This document shows, in pieces, positions 56,350 to 64,000 of a stretch of DNA of 64,000 bases (within the stretch, counting starts at the first letter, position 1; every line of letters begins with the position of its first letter). Source of the DNA: Lysobacteraceae bacterium NML95-0200 (GTDB lineage Bacteria; Pseudomonadota; Gammaproteobacteria; Xanthomonadales; Xanthomonadaceae); contig NWQQ01000017.1 in NCBI GenBank assembly GCA_002798255.1, positions 62,001 through 126,000 of the forward strand, read 5' to 3'. The notes under the pieces were generated by a model. It was given only the letters and a program-made list of their open reading frames with translations, did no database searches and was not told where the DNA came from. Position numbers and translations under genes: made by a program.

Positions 56350-56625
56350 ATGAAACTTGAGGTAAAGCAGCAAGAAGCAGTGATGGAAGCCTTGCGCATA
56401 CAGCAGCGTGCGGAGCGTGAGCACATTGAAAGATGCCGCTTGGCTCTGCCCGTGATACGCTTGAAAAGATACCGTCCAGGGTTCTTGCTGGGTGCTGCTC
56501 TGCTCGGTACAAGCTGTCTCGCGCTTTGGCATTTTGTGGGGTTGGCTTTTTATCCTCTGCTTCCGGTTATTCTGACAGGGGTCGCACTCTCGGGCTGGCA
56601 GGCTGAGAAGAGTCAAAAATGTTGA
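56350..56625 (+). CDS. hypothetical small membrane protein
   Basis: A 91-residue protein. The first third is a charged helix (QQEAVMEALRIQQRAEREHI), then two hydrophobic spans (about 45-62 and 66-82) and a short basic tail. ATG 56350 has no strong ribosome binding site. The family is not recognised. The following 278 bases to the Fic gene hold a terminator at 56706-56729 and a cluster of TATCAA/TTGATA motifs. Confidence 0.5.
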   Translation: MKLEVKQQEAVMEALRIQQRAEREHIERCRLALPVIRLKRYRPGFLLGAALLGTSCLALWHFVGLAFYPLLPVILTGVALSGWQAEKSQKC

Positions 56626-56705
56626 TACGTGTTTGCTGCGCGCGGCTTGCATAATCGCACCAGCCGCGTGAGCCCTGCTCCACCTGTCGTGAGCCAAACA
56701 ACAAG

Positions 56706-56729
56706 GGCAGCCCGATGGCTGCCTTTGTT
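56706..56729 (+). terminator. terminator downstream of the small membrane protein
   Basis: GGCAGCC and GGCTGCC stem with a CGAT loop followed by TTTGTTGTT. Confidence 0.65.
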
Positions 56730-56748
56730 GTTGGCGGGCTTTGGCATC

Positions 56749-56887
56749 TATCAATCAACTATCAAAACCTATCAAAATTGATAGGTTTTTCTTGAGTTTC
56801 CTTTTTAAGCCATTGATTTTTATGGAATAGATAGCCGGGATTTTGGAGGAAACTATCAATTTTGATATAAATTGATAGTTGTTGATA
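56749..56887. promoter_or_regulatory. TATCAA/TTGATA motif cluster upstream of the Fic gene
   Basis: Eight copies of TATCAA or its complement TTGATA lie in 139 bases. They form two long palindromes: 12-bp arms AAAACCTATCAA (56764-56789) and AACTATCAATTT (56851-56880, spacer TGATAT). The cluster ends 16 bases before the Fic start and is strongly AT-rich. Likely operators of an autoregulated or toxin-like gene. Confidence 0.6.
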
Positions 56888-56903
56888 GTTGAGAGTATCG
56901 GGC

Positions 56904-58253
56904 ATGAAATTACCGGTCAAAGCGCCTGCAATACTGAAGTTGATGGCCGACAAGGCAAGTATTGAGGGCGTGCTTCGGCAGCGGCAGGTCATCGGGCCGG
57001 AACTGGATGGCGACTATATCCATTGGGATAGGCTGCGGCACCGTACACCGCCGTCAGGCTTGAGCCATGAAGCATGGTGGCTGGGCATCAAGCTGGCACG
57101 GCAGGCGCGCGCTATCGTACTGCCGTTCAGGGAAAAGTCCGGCACGCGCTTCAAAGTCTCCATCACCGACAGCATGTTGCACAATCTGCATTTGCTTGAC
57201 CGGCAGGCGGCCGGGCGCATTCTGGGAACGGAAGCGCTGGATGCCGATAGCCTGAAAGCCAAGTATCTGCACCGTTCGCTGGTGGAAGAGGCCATGACTT
57301 CATCACAACTTGAAGGCGCCTCCACCACCCGTCGGGTGGCCAAGGAAATGCTGGATAGTGGCCGTGCGCCGCGCGACCGAAGTGAGCAGATGATTTACAA
57401 CAATTTTGCCATCATGCAGCTATTGGCGGATTGGAAAGCGCGAGAATTGACGCCGGAAATGCTGCTGGAGATTCATCGGCGCATGACGGTGGAGGCGATA
57501 GATGACCCGCAAGAAAGCAGGCGTTTCCGGCGGGCGGAAGATGACATCGTGGTTTATGACCGTAGCGACCCCAGCCGCATCCTGCATACCCCTCCCCCTG
57601 CCAGCGAGTTGCCCGAGCGTATCCAGACGCTCTGCGATTTTGCCAATGGCAGTGGTGCCAATGGACCGTTTCTGCATCCGGTAGTGCGTGCCATCGTGCT
57701 GCATTTCATGGTCGGCTATGACCACCCGTTTTGCGATGGCAATGGCCGTACTGCGCGGGCGCTGTTCTATTGGTCGATGCTTAAATCCGGCTATTGGTTG
57801 AGTGAATACTTTTCCATTTCCACCGTGCTCAAGCGCTCGCCAGGTGCTTATCTACAGGCCTATCTGTACAGCGAGAGTGATGAGGGCGATGCCAGCTATT
57901 TTGTGGCGCATCAATTACGGGTCATCATGACGGCCATCTCGCAGTTGGAAGCATACATTGGCAGAAAGACTGCCGAGCTGCGGCAGATCGAAGCCGTGCT
58001 CAAGCCCGGCGATGGGCTGGGTAGCAAGTTAAACCACCGCCAGCGTGAAATTCTGATGCAACTACTGGCCAAGCCCGATAGCCGCATCAGCATTGCTGCA
58101 CATCAGAAACGGCAAGGCGTGACGTATGCCACTGCGCGCGCCGACCTCTTGGGGCTGGAAGCACTCGGGCTGCTGTTGCGCTATCAGGAAGGCAAACGTT
58201 TCGAGTTCGAGGCAGTGACGGATTTGCCCGCTCGTGTGCGTTTGGGCAAGTGA
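56904..58253 (+). CDS. Fic-family protein (second, AMPylase type)
   Basis: A 449-residue Fic protein. The active site HPFCDGNGRTAR is at about 274-285. The inhibitory helix motif S-x3-E-G (S133 to G138, in TSSQLEGAST) precedes it. The N-terminal domain of about 120 residues and a C-terminal winged-helix-like region (ISIAAHQKRQGVTYATARAD) give a larger layout than the CRISPR-island Fic. ATG 56904 is chosen; the frame is open from TTG 56889. The target is unknown. Confidence 0.88.
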   Translation: MKLPVKAPAILKLMADKASIEGVLRQRQVIGPELDGDYIHWDRLRHRTPPSGLSHEAWWLGIKLARQARAIVLPFREKSGTRFKVSITDSMLHNLHLLDRQAAGRILGTEALDADSLKAKYLHRSLVEEAMTSSQLEGASTTRRVAKEMLDSGRAPRDRSEQMIYNNFAIMQLLADWKARELTPEMLLEIHRRMTVEAIDDPQESRRFRRAEDDIVVYDRSDPSRILHTPPPASELPERIQTLCDFANGSGANGPFLHPVVRAIVLHFMVGYDHPFCDGNGRTARALFYWSMLKSGYWLSEYFSISTVLKRSPGAYLQAYLYSESDEGDASYFVAHQLRVIMTAISQLEAYIGRKTAELRQIEAVLKPGDGLGSKLNHRQREILMQLLAKPDSRISIAAHQKRQGVTYATARADLLGLEALGLLLRYQEGKRFEFEAVTDLPARVRLGK

Positions 58254-58268
58254 TATTTCTATCCAATC

Positions 58269-58293
58269 AGGGCAACCTGATGGCTGCCCTTTT
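58269..58293 (+). terminator. terminator after the second Fic gene
   Basis: AGGGCA and TGCCCT stem followed by TTT, with inner CC/GG pairs, between the convergent Fic and YbhB genes. Confidence 0.55.
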
Positions 58294-58313
58294 CATTGGT
58301 GAGTCTTCGTCCG

Positions 58314-58916
58314 TTACGGATGCAGTGAATAACTACCCCATGTGCTGGCTTCGGCCAGTACATGCCCGTGCATGGCGTTGAAAACTTCGGCGGCGGTAAA
58401 GCGCTCGGGCAGGTCGAGTTTTTCCACATCCAGCGCAAACAGGCGGAAGAAATAACGGTGGGTGCGCAGGTCTTGCGGCGGCGGGTAGGGGCCGTCATAG
58501 CCGAAATAATCGCCGCGCATGCCGCCTTCGTCCTCGGCAAACCAGCCGGTGTAGTCGTTCAGCCCCTGGCGGGCGCTGCCAAGAAGCGGGGCAGCGGCTT
58601 TGCCGCCCTTGTTGACGCCATCGGATGAGGCGCCGGCGGGGACTTCACGGGCATCGGCCGGGAGGTCAATCACCACCCAGTGCACGAAATCGCCACGCGG
58701 ATGCGCCACCGGGATGTCCTGGCCGCTGGCGACCAATGCCGCATCGGTGGGCGCATCGGTATCGATGCACAGCAGGGCGAATGAGCGCGCGCCCTCGGGC
58801 ACATCCGTCCAGGTCAAATGCGGGCTGCGGTTGCCGCCAAAGCCGTCAGGTGCGCCGAGTGCAAACTCGGCGGGGATGGGCTGGCCGTGGGCAAAGCTGT
58901 TGCTGTGGATTTGCAT
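58314..58916 (-). CDS. YbhB/YbcL-family (Raf kinase inhibitor-like) protein
   Basis: A 200-residue protein with the PEBP signature: SPHLTWTDVPEGARSFALLC, then DTDAP and DFVHWVVIDLPAD, and the C-terminal HRYFFRLFALD. No signal peptide is evident, so it is probably cytoplasmic. ATG 58916 starts at the family N-terminus; the frame is open 48 bases upstream. The role is uncertain. Confidence 0.85.
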   Translation of the reverse strand: MQIHSNSFAHGQPIPAEFALGAPDGFGGNRSPHLTWTDVPEGARSFALLCIDTDAPTDAALVASGQDIPVAHPRGDFVHWVVIDLPADAREVPAGASSDGVNKGGKAAAPLLGSARQGLNDYTGWFAEDEGGMRGDYFGYDGPYPPPQDLRTHRYFFRLFALDVEKLDLPERFTAAEVFNAMHGHVLAEASTWGSYSLHP

Positions 58917-58964
58917 CTGAGATTTCCTGTGTGGTTGCAAAGGGATGCCCGCAGGGTAGCGCAA

Positions 58965-59972
58965 TCAGGACGGAGGCGGGTTTTGCAGCAGCGTGGCAAA
59001 ACGTACGGCCAGCCAGTGCTCGGCATAGCCATTCATTTGCCAGTCCAGCAAAAAGCCGCAATGGCCGCCATATTCGGCCAGTTCAACCCTGAGGTTGGGC
59101 AAGCGGGCGATGGCGTGAAAGTCTGCTACCGGCACGATGGGATCATCGGCGGCCATCAGGATGTCGGCGTTGACGGACAGGGCGGCCAATCGTTCACCGG
59201 CGATGTTGTAGGCATCGAAGTAATTTTCCAGCGAGCCGTAATCGGTATGGCGCTCGGCAAAATAACGGGTCAGCGGACGCATCCGCAGCTTCAAGACCGT
59301 ATCGTCAAAATCATGGCGCTCGGGGAACAGCTCACGTTTTTTCGCCAGCGAGCGCCGCCATTTATGTTCGAAATAGCGCAGATAAAGTGGCAGCCCGGCT
59401 TCCATCGCCTCCATGGTGCGCGCCGGGTCAATCGCCGGGCAGATGGCGGCAATGGCGGTCAGTGGCAGACGTGCAGCCCGGGCGGCAAGGCCAAGGCGCA
59501 GGGCGAAATTGCCGCCCAGCGACCAGCCAGCCACCGCCAGGCGCTGCACCTCAAGGCGTGTGAGCAAGTCGCTTGTAGCGGCCACGACCTCGGCAATCCG
59601 GCCGGAATGGAAAATCTCCTCGTTGAGATGATGGGTATCGCCGTGGTCGCGGAAATTGAGCCGGAAAACCCGGTGGCCCTCTTGCAGCAGGCGGGCCGCG
59701 GCGGCGCGGATATAGCTGGATTCGGCACTGCCCTCCCAGCCATGCAATAGCAGCACCAGTGCGTTGGACGGATGGTTTTGCGGCGCGCTCAAAACCCCTT
59801 GCAGGCGGATACCTTCACCGCCATCCAGGGTCAGGGTTTGATGGCTGGCAGCGGCTTCGGCCAGCTTGCGTGCCGCATGGCGGGCACGTGCCGGACTGGA
59901 AGCCAGTACCGACTGCATATGACCATTGCGCAGGCCGCGGGCGGGCAGGAATGGGCTGGATGCAAGACTCAC
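58965..59972 (-). CDS. YheT-family alpha/beta hydrolase
   Basis: A 335-residue hydrolase. LRNGHMQSVLASS is the family start, LLLHGWEGSAESSYIRAAAA is the oxyanion region, and AGWSLGGN is the nucleophile elbow at about 144-151. D in AADDPIVP and H in YGGHCGF complete the triad. Its start overlaps the acyltransferase stop by four bases, suggesting coupling. Substrate unknown. Confidence 0.87.
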   Translation of the reverse strand: MSLASSPFLPARGLRNGHMQSVLASSPARARHAARKLAEAAASHQTLTLDGGEGIRLQGVLSAPQNHPSNALVLLLHGWEGSAESSYIRAAAARLLQEGHRVFRLNFRDHGDTHHLNEEIFHSGRIAEVVAATSDLLTRLEVQRLAVAGWSLGGNFALRLGLAARAARLPLTAIAAICPAIDPARTMEAMEAGLPLYLRYFEHKWRRSLAKKRELFPERHDFDDTVLKLRMRPLTRYFAERHTDYGSLENYFDAYNIAGERLAALSVNADILMAADDPIVPVADFHAIARLPNLRVELAEYGGHCGFLLDWQMNGYAEHWLAVRFATLLQNPPPS

Positions 59973-60757
59973 GAGGTAGGCAGGACGGCAGCGATGCGTG
60001 CGCGTGCGGTTTCGGCGATGCGGCGACGGCCTTCGGCCTCGGTGCTGCCGGGCAGGATGGGGTCGAGAAAAATCACATCGGCATCAATCATCGGGTTGCC
60101 CAAAAGCCGCAGGAAGTTCTGCATGAAATTCTCGCGCGGGGCGAAGGCGACCCGGGTTTGCGCCGTGCCATCACGGCCATAACGTAACGCCACTGGCTGT
60201 ACCGGCACGGCGGCCTCTACCGCTGCGGTGAAGATGCGGGCATGGAATGGCCCCAGCTCGCGGCCATTGCGGGTGCCGCCTTCCGGGAAGGCGCCAACCG
60301 AATAGCCGGTCTTGAGCCGCTCGCTCATCAATGCTAGGACATCGCCCAGGGATTCCTGGCTGCCACGCTGGTGAAAAATGGTTTCTGCCTTGGAGGCCAT
60401 CCAGCCGACCAGCGGCCAGCTGGCGATTTCGCGCTTGGCGACAAAGCCCATCATCCGCTGGCTGTGCAGTACCACGATGTCCACCCAGCTGACATGATTG
60501 GCGACAAACAGGGTGGCGCCGGGCAGCGGCGCGCCCACGCTGCGCACGCGGATGCCAAATACCCGCATCAGCCAGCGTGACCACCAGTTGATGGCGCGAT
60601 ATTCCAGACGCATGCCGCGAATCTTGATATGCCGCACAGGCAGGGTGATAACCGCCAGCACGATGGGCAGGTTGATGCACACATGCCAAAGCAGGAATGG
60701 CACGCGCCACAGATAGCGGCCTGTACGCAGCAGGGATGAATCAGTGTGTCTGGGCAT
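59969..60757 (-). CDS. plsC: 1-acyl-sn-glycerol-3-phosphate acyltransferase
   Basis: A 262-residue membrane-associated acyltransferase of phospholipid synthesis. One N-terminal hydrophobic segment is followed by the catalytic block NHVSWVD (HX4D-like), then FPEGGTRNG and a conserved ALRYG. ATG 60757 begins a normal N-terminus; ATG 60826 would add 23 residues. It probably forms an operon with the YheT-like gene. Confidence 0.85.
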   Translation of the reverse strand: MPRHTDSSLLRTGRYLWRVPFLLWHVCINLPIVLAVITLPVRHIKIRGMRLEYRAINWWSRWLMRVFGIRVRSVGAPLPGATLFVANHVSWVDIVVLHSQRMMGFVAKREIASWPLVGWMASKAETIFHQRGSQESLGDVLALMSERLKTGYSVGAFPEGGTRNGRELGPFHARIFTAAVEAAVPVQPVALRYGRDGTAQTRVAFAPRENFMQNFLRLLGNPMIDADVIFLDPILPGSTEAEGRRRIAETARARIAAVLPTS

Positions 60758-60866
60758 TTGCGCACGATACCGGCAAGCGCGTTGCTGCGCTACAGCAGAA
60801 AGTAGGGTGAAGCGGTTGATGGACAAGCATCGCGCACGGGATTGATTGCATTTTCATTGAAATCAG

Positions 60867-62993
60867 TCAGTTACGGCGCACATCCTCGACGCCGGGCAGG
60901 GCGGCGAGTTTGCCGATGAGTTGCGAGAGCTGGTCAAAATCACGCACCTGTACCTGGATGGTCAGCCGGGTGCGGCCATCGCGCGTATTACTGTTGCCGT
61001 GGATATTGCCCACATGCAGGTTTTCCTGCGCGATGAGATTGCTGACATCGCGCAGCAGGTAGCGCCGGTCGATGGCGGTCATGGTGATTTCCACGCGCTG
61101 CCGGTTACCGGCATCCTCCCAGCTGACCGGCATCCAGCGCGCCGGGTCGGCGGCGACCATGCGCTGCAATGCCGGGCAATTGGCGCGATGCATGGCAAGC
61201 CCGCGGCGCTTGCTGAGGTAACCGGCTACCGGCTCGCCCGGCACCGGCTGGCAGCAGCGGGCGATATGTACCAGCAGGTTATCCACTCCGGCGACTGACA
61301 CACCGGGGCGGGCAGCCCCATCATCTGCCGTTTTGTGCGTGATGACGGCAGCCTGCGCTGGCTCGGGCGCCGCCGCTTGCATGGCCTTGCGCGCCTCGCC
61401 CAGTGCGCGAACGACCTGATGTGGGCTGGTTTCGCCCAGCGCCAACTGTATCCACAATGCCTCTATCGAGCTGGCGTGAAAGCGCGGCAAGATGCCATCC
61501 AGCACCGCATCGGCCTGTCCCAGGCGCTTTAATTCGCGCTCCAGAATCTCGCGCCCGGCCTGCTGGTTGCGTTCGCGGTCGAGTTTGTGGAACCAGGCGC
61601 GCACTTTGTCGCGTGAGCGTGCGCTCGCCAGAAAGCGGTTGCCGGGCAGCAGCCAGTCACGCCGTGGTTCGCTGACTTTGCCGGTCATGATTTCCACGCG
61701 CTCGCCAGTACGCAGCTTGTAATCCAGGGTCACGATGCGGCCATCGACTTTCGCCCCCCGGCAGCGATGCCCGACCTCGGTGTGCACGCGATAGGCAAAA
61801 TCCAGCGGCGTGGCGCCCTGTGGCAGGTCGATGACTTCACCCTTGGGCGAGAGCGCATAGATGCGGTCTTCGACCAGTTCATGGTCAAGCCCGGCTTGCA
61901 GGTCAGCGCCGCCTTCTTCACTGCTGGCATCAAGCAGTTTGCGCATCCACGCGACTTTGCGCTCCAGCGCCGCATCGCCTGCGCCGCCTTCTTTATAGCG
62001 CCAGTGTGCAGCTACACCCAGTTCGGCATGGGCATGCATTTCGCGGGTGCGGATTTGCACTTCCACCACCTTGCCGCCCGGCCCGACCACGCAGGTATGC
62101 AGCGAGCGATAGTCATTGGCCTTGGGGCGGGCGATGTAGTCATCGAACTCGCCCGGCACCGGCAGCCAACGCGCATGTACCAGTCCCAGCACGGTGTAGC
62201 ATTCGGCGGTTTCATCCACCAGCACCCGTACCGCACGCAGGTCGTACAAACCCTCGAACGGCAGGTTTTTCTTCTGCATCTTTCGCCAGATGCTGTAGAT
62301 ATGCTTGGGGCGGCCTGCCACATCGGCCTGGATGCCGGCAGCCGCCACTGCCTCGCCCAGCTCGCGCTTGAACTGGGCAATGTAATCTTCGCGGTCACGA
62401 CGCTTGTCATCCAGCAGCCGGGCGATGCGGCGATAGGCATCCGGCTCCAGCACGCGGAAGGCCAGGTCTTCCAGCTCCCATTTCAACTGCCAGATGCCCA
62501 GCCGGTTTGCCAGCGGCGCGTGGATATCGCGGGTCAGCCGCGCCAGGGCGCTGGCTTCTTCGCCGCTTTCAACCACGGCATGACGCAGCCTGGCCAGATG
62601 CCGCGCCAGCAGAATCGGCACCACGCGCAGATCCTGGCTCATCGCCAGCAACAGCCGGCGCAGCCCCTCCGGGTCGCTGCCCTGGCGCTGCTCGGCATGC
62701 AGGGCGCGGACTTGCTGCTCGGCGGCCAGCCCTTCCAGCAGCGCAGCTTCTCCCGTCTCCAGCGGCAAGGTTTTCAGAGCCTCCGGCGCCAGCCCTGCGG
62801 CATCCACAATCGCCGCAGCCAGCATCCGCGCATCGGCGCCCAACGTTGCCAGAAGCGCCAGCGTGTCCGCAAGGCACGGCCAGTCCGTGCCTTGCGGTAG
62901 CGCGGGCAGATGAGTTTGAAGACGTTGCCGGTCGGCATCACTCAAAACCGATGCGGCAGGCAGGGCAAGTACTTCATCAAGCATCAGGGACAT
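60867..62993 (-). CDS. relA: (p)ppGpp synthetase, RelA type
   Basis: A 708-residue stringent-response enzyme. The N-terminal HD region lacks the HD-ED hydrolase residues, so it should only synthesise. The synthetase domain has RPKHIYSIWRKMQKK, DLRAVRVLV and RPKANDYRSLHT; the TGS domain runs from about 385 (IYALSPKGEVIDLPQG); and a C-terminal ACT domain ends VEDVRRN. By family knowledge it makes pppGpp on starved ribosomes. Confidence 0.93.
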   Translation of the reverse strand: MSLMLDEVLALPAASVLSDADRQRLQTHLPALPQGTDWPCLADTLALLATLGADARMLAAAIVDAAGLAPEALKTLPLETGEAALLEGLAAEQQVRALHAEQRQGSDPEGLRRLLLAMSQDLRVVPILLARHLARLRHAVVESGEEASALARLTRDIHAPLANRLGIWQLKWELEDLAFRVLEPDAYRRIARLLDDKRRDREDYIAQFKRELGEAVAAAGIQADVAGRPKHIYSIWRKMQKKNLPFEGLYDLRAVRVLVDETAECYTVLGLVHARWLPVPGEFDDYIARPKANDYRSLHTCVVGPGGKVVEVQIRTREMHAHAELGVAAHWRYKEGGAGDAALERKVAWMRKLLDASSEEGGADLQAGLDHELVEDRIYALSPKGEVIDLPQGATPLDFAYRVHTEVGHRCRGAKVDGRIVTLDYKLRTGERVEIMTGKVSEPRRDWLLPGNRFLASARSRDKVRAWFHKLDRERNQQAGREILERELKRLGQADAVLDGILPRFHASSIEALWIQLALGETSPHQVVRALGEARKAMQAAAPEPAQAAVITHKTADDGAARPGVSVAGVDNLLVHIARCCQPVPGEPVAGYLSKRRGLAMHRANCPALQRMVAADPARWMPVSWEDAGNRQRVEITMTAIDRRYLLRDVSNLIAQENLHVGNIHGNSNTRDGRTRLTIQVQVRDFDQLSQLIGKLAALPGVEDVRRN

Positions 62994-63057
62994 GGCAGCG
63001 CCTGTTTGGCTTTCACTTGCGACTACACTAGCGGCAACTCACGCAATTGGAAGCCCC

Positions 63058-63549
63058 ATGAAGCCAATCCGCCATTGTTTTTTCATCGCCGCCATGTTGT
63101 TTGTCATGCCCCTGCAAGCGCAGCAGTTTGAGCCGATTGAAAAACGCATGAGCGCCGAGGCATTCAAGGCCGCCGGTCTGGACAAGTTGAGCGCAGCAGA
63201 ACTTGCCCACCTCAATGCCTGGCTGCAGGGCAATGCGCCAGATCAGGCGGCACTGGAAGCGGCGCGTGAACAAGGCCGACAAGAAGTGGTGCGCAAAAAC
63301 CGCGGCTTTTTTGATTTTGGCTCCAGCGAGCCTATCGTCAGCCGCTTGCAAGGCGAGTTTCGCGGCTTTGCCCGCAACCGCGAATACACCCTGGAAAACG
63401 GTCAAGTCTGGCAGCAAACCGACGATGCCACCCTGTACGGCGTGCGCGCGCAAAACCCGGAAGTGCGCATCCGCCCCGGCGCACTCGGCGCCTGGTGGCT
63501 GCGGGTGGGCAATAACGCCGTGCAAGCCAAAGTCAAACGCATCAAGTAA
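63058..63549 (+). CDS. hypothetical periplasmic protein
   Basis: A 163-residue exported protein. The signal peptide MKPIRHCFFIAAMLFVMPLQ ends at about LQAQQ. A helical part (SAAELAHLNAWLQGNAPDQA) is followed by a beta-rich domain (VSRLQGEFRGFARNREYTLE) and a basic C-terminus. ATG 63058 starts the signal; the frame is open another 66 bases upstream over relA. Not identified further. It is divergent from relA and convergent with hemF. Confidence 0.65.
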   Translation: MKPIRHCFFIAAMLFVMPLQAQQFEPIEKRMSAEAFKAAGLDKLSAAELAHLNAWLQGNAPDQAALEAAREQGRQEVVRKNRGFFDFGSSEPIVSRLQGEFRGFARNREYTLENGQVWQQTDDATLYGVRAQNPEVRIRPGALGAWWLRVGNNAVQAKVKRIK

Positions 63550-63566
63550 GCAAGACTGCAGCAGCG

Positions 63567-63604
63567 CCCGGATATTGGCGCAAGTGCTCGCGCCAATATC
63601 CGGG
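63567..63604. terminator. bidirectional hairpin between 63549 and hemF
   Basis: A perfect 15-bp stem (CCCGGATATTGGCGC) with an eight-base loop between convergent genes; no T tract, so its strength is uncertain. Confidence 0.6.
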
Positions 63605-63616
63605 GGAAACAGCAGC

Positions 63617-64000
<384 letters not shown>

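Noticed and set aside
61767-62900. 377-codon plus-strand frame opposite relA
   Set aside because: Shadow of relA.

Overview
The window is a high-GC proteobacterial chromosome segment. Gene content and order (tatABC, an RDD protein, a BPSS1780-like membrane protein and glyQ-glyS in a row; monomeric NADP-isocitrate dehydrogenase; zapE; queF; a relA-type synthetase without HD catalytic residues) point to Gammaproteobacteria of the Xanthomonadales type. Betaproteobacteria cannot be excluded from sequence reading alone. No rRNA, tRNA, transposase or integrase gene was recognised.

Layout. 1-16 kb: an Xre/MbcA-RES toxin-antitoxin pair; a quinol-dependent nitric oxide reductase with a perfect FNR/DNR-like box, followed by a SirB-family membrane protein; a response-regulator/histidine-kinase hybrid overlapping it tail to tail; a TolC-HlyD-ABC2-ABC2 export operon with no ATPase gene; then minus-strand genes for RluE, a lipoprotein methyltransferase, a DUF4349 lipoprotein, a periplasmic protein and isocitrate dehydrogenase.

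16-36.5 kb: a large type III-B CRISPR-Cas island. On the plus strand are cas6, cmr1, cmr2 (cas10), cmr3, cmr4, cmr5, cmr6, a ring-nuclease-type CARF protein with a likely winged-helix tail, and a CARF-HEPN ribonuclease. On the minus strand are a Fic protein and an adaptation operon cas2-cas1-cas2-like. Next comes a tandem family of tiny glycine-zipper membrane proteins: six about 82-aa copies, three 58-aa partners, one 54-aa chimera and one decayed copy. Then a 23-repeat CRISPR array read from the minus strand, a Card1/Can2-like CARF nuclease, and a divergent Csx16. A palindrome, TGCAATATTGCA or close variants, recurs at nine places, all inside this island and nearly always in front of a transcription unit. 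It looks like the operator of an island-wide regulon.

36.5-64 kb: mostly housekeeping genes: a lipoprotein, a LysM protein, queF, zapE, hydrolases, an ExeM/NucH-type nuclease, cytochrome c5, hemH, a SYLF protein, tatABC, glyQS, hslVU, aceE, a second Fic protein behind a cluster of TATCAA/TTGATA motifs, a YbhB-like protein, a YheT-like hydrolase, plsC, relA, a small periplasmic protein, and the 3' part of hemF running off the end.

How the CRISPR genes fit together: Cas6 should mature crRNA carrying the 5' tag AUUAAGAC, and Cmr1-6 forms the effector. Cas10 lacks an N-terminal HD nuclease but keeps GGDD, so immunity should rely on cyclic oligoadenylate signalling to the CARF-HEPN RNase and the Card1-like nuclease. 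Two ring-nuclease-type proteins could switch the signal off. The glycine-zipper family, which resembles the interferon-inducible ISG12/IFI6 hydrophobic pattern, is the best candidate for an undescribed component.
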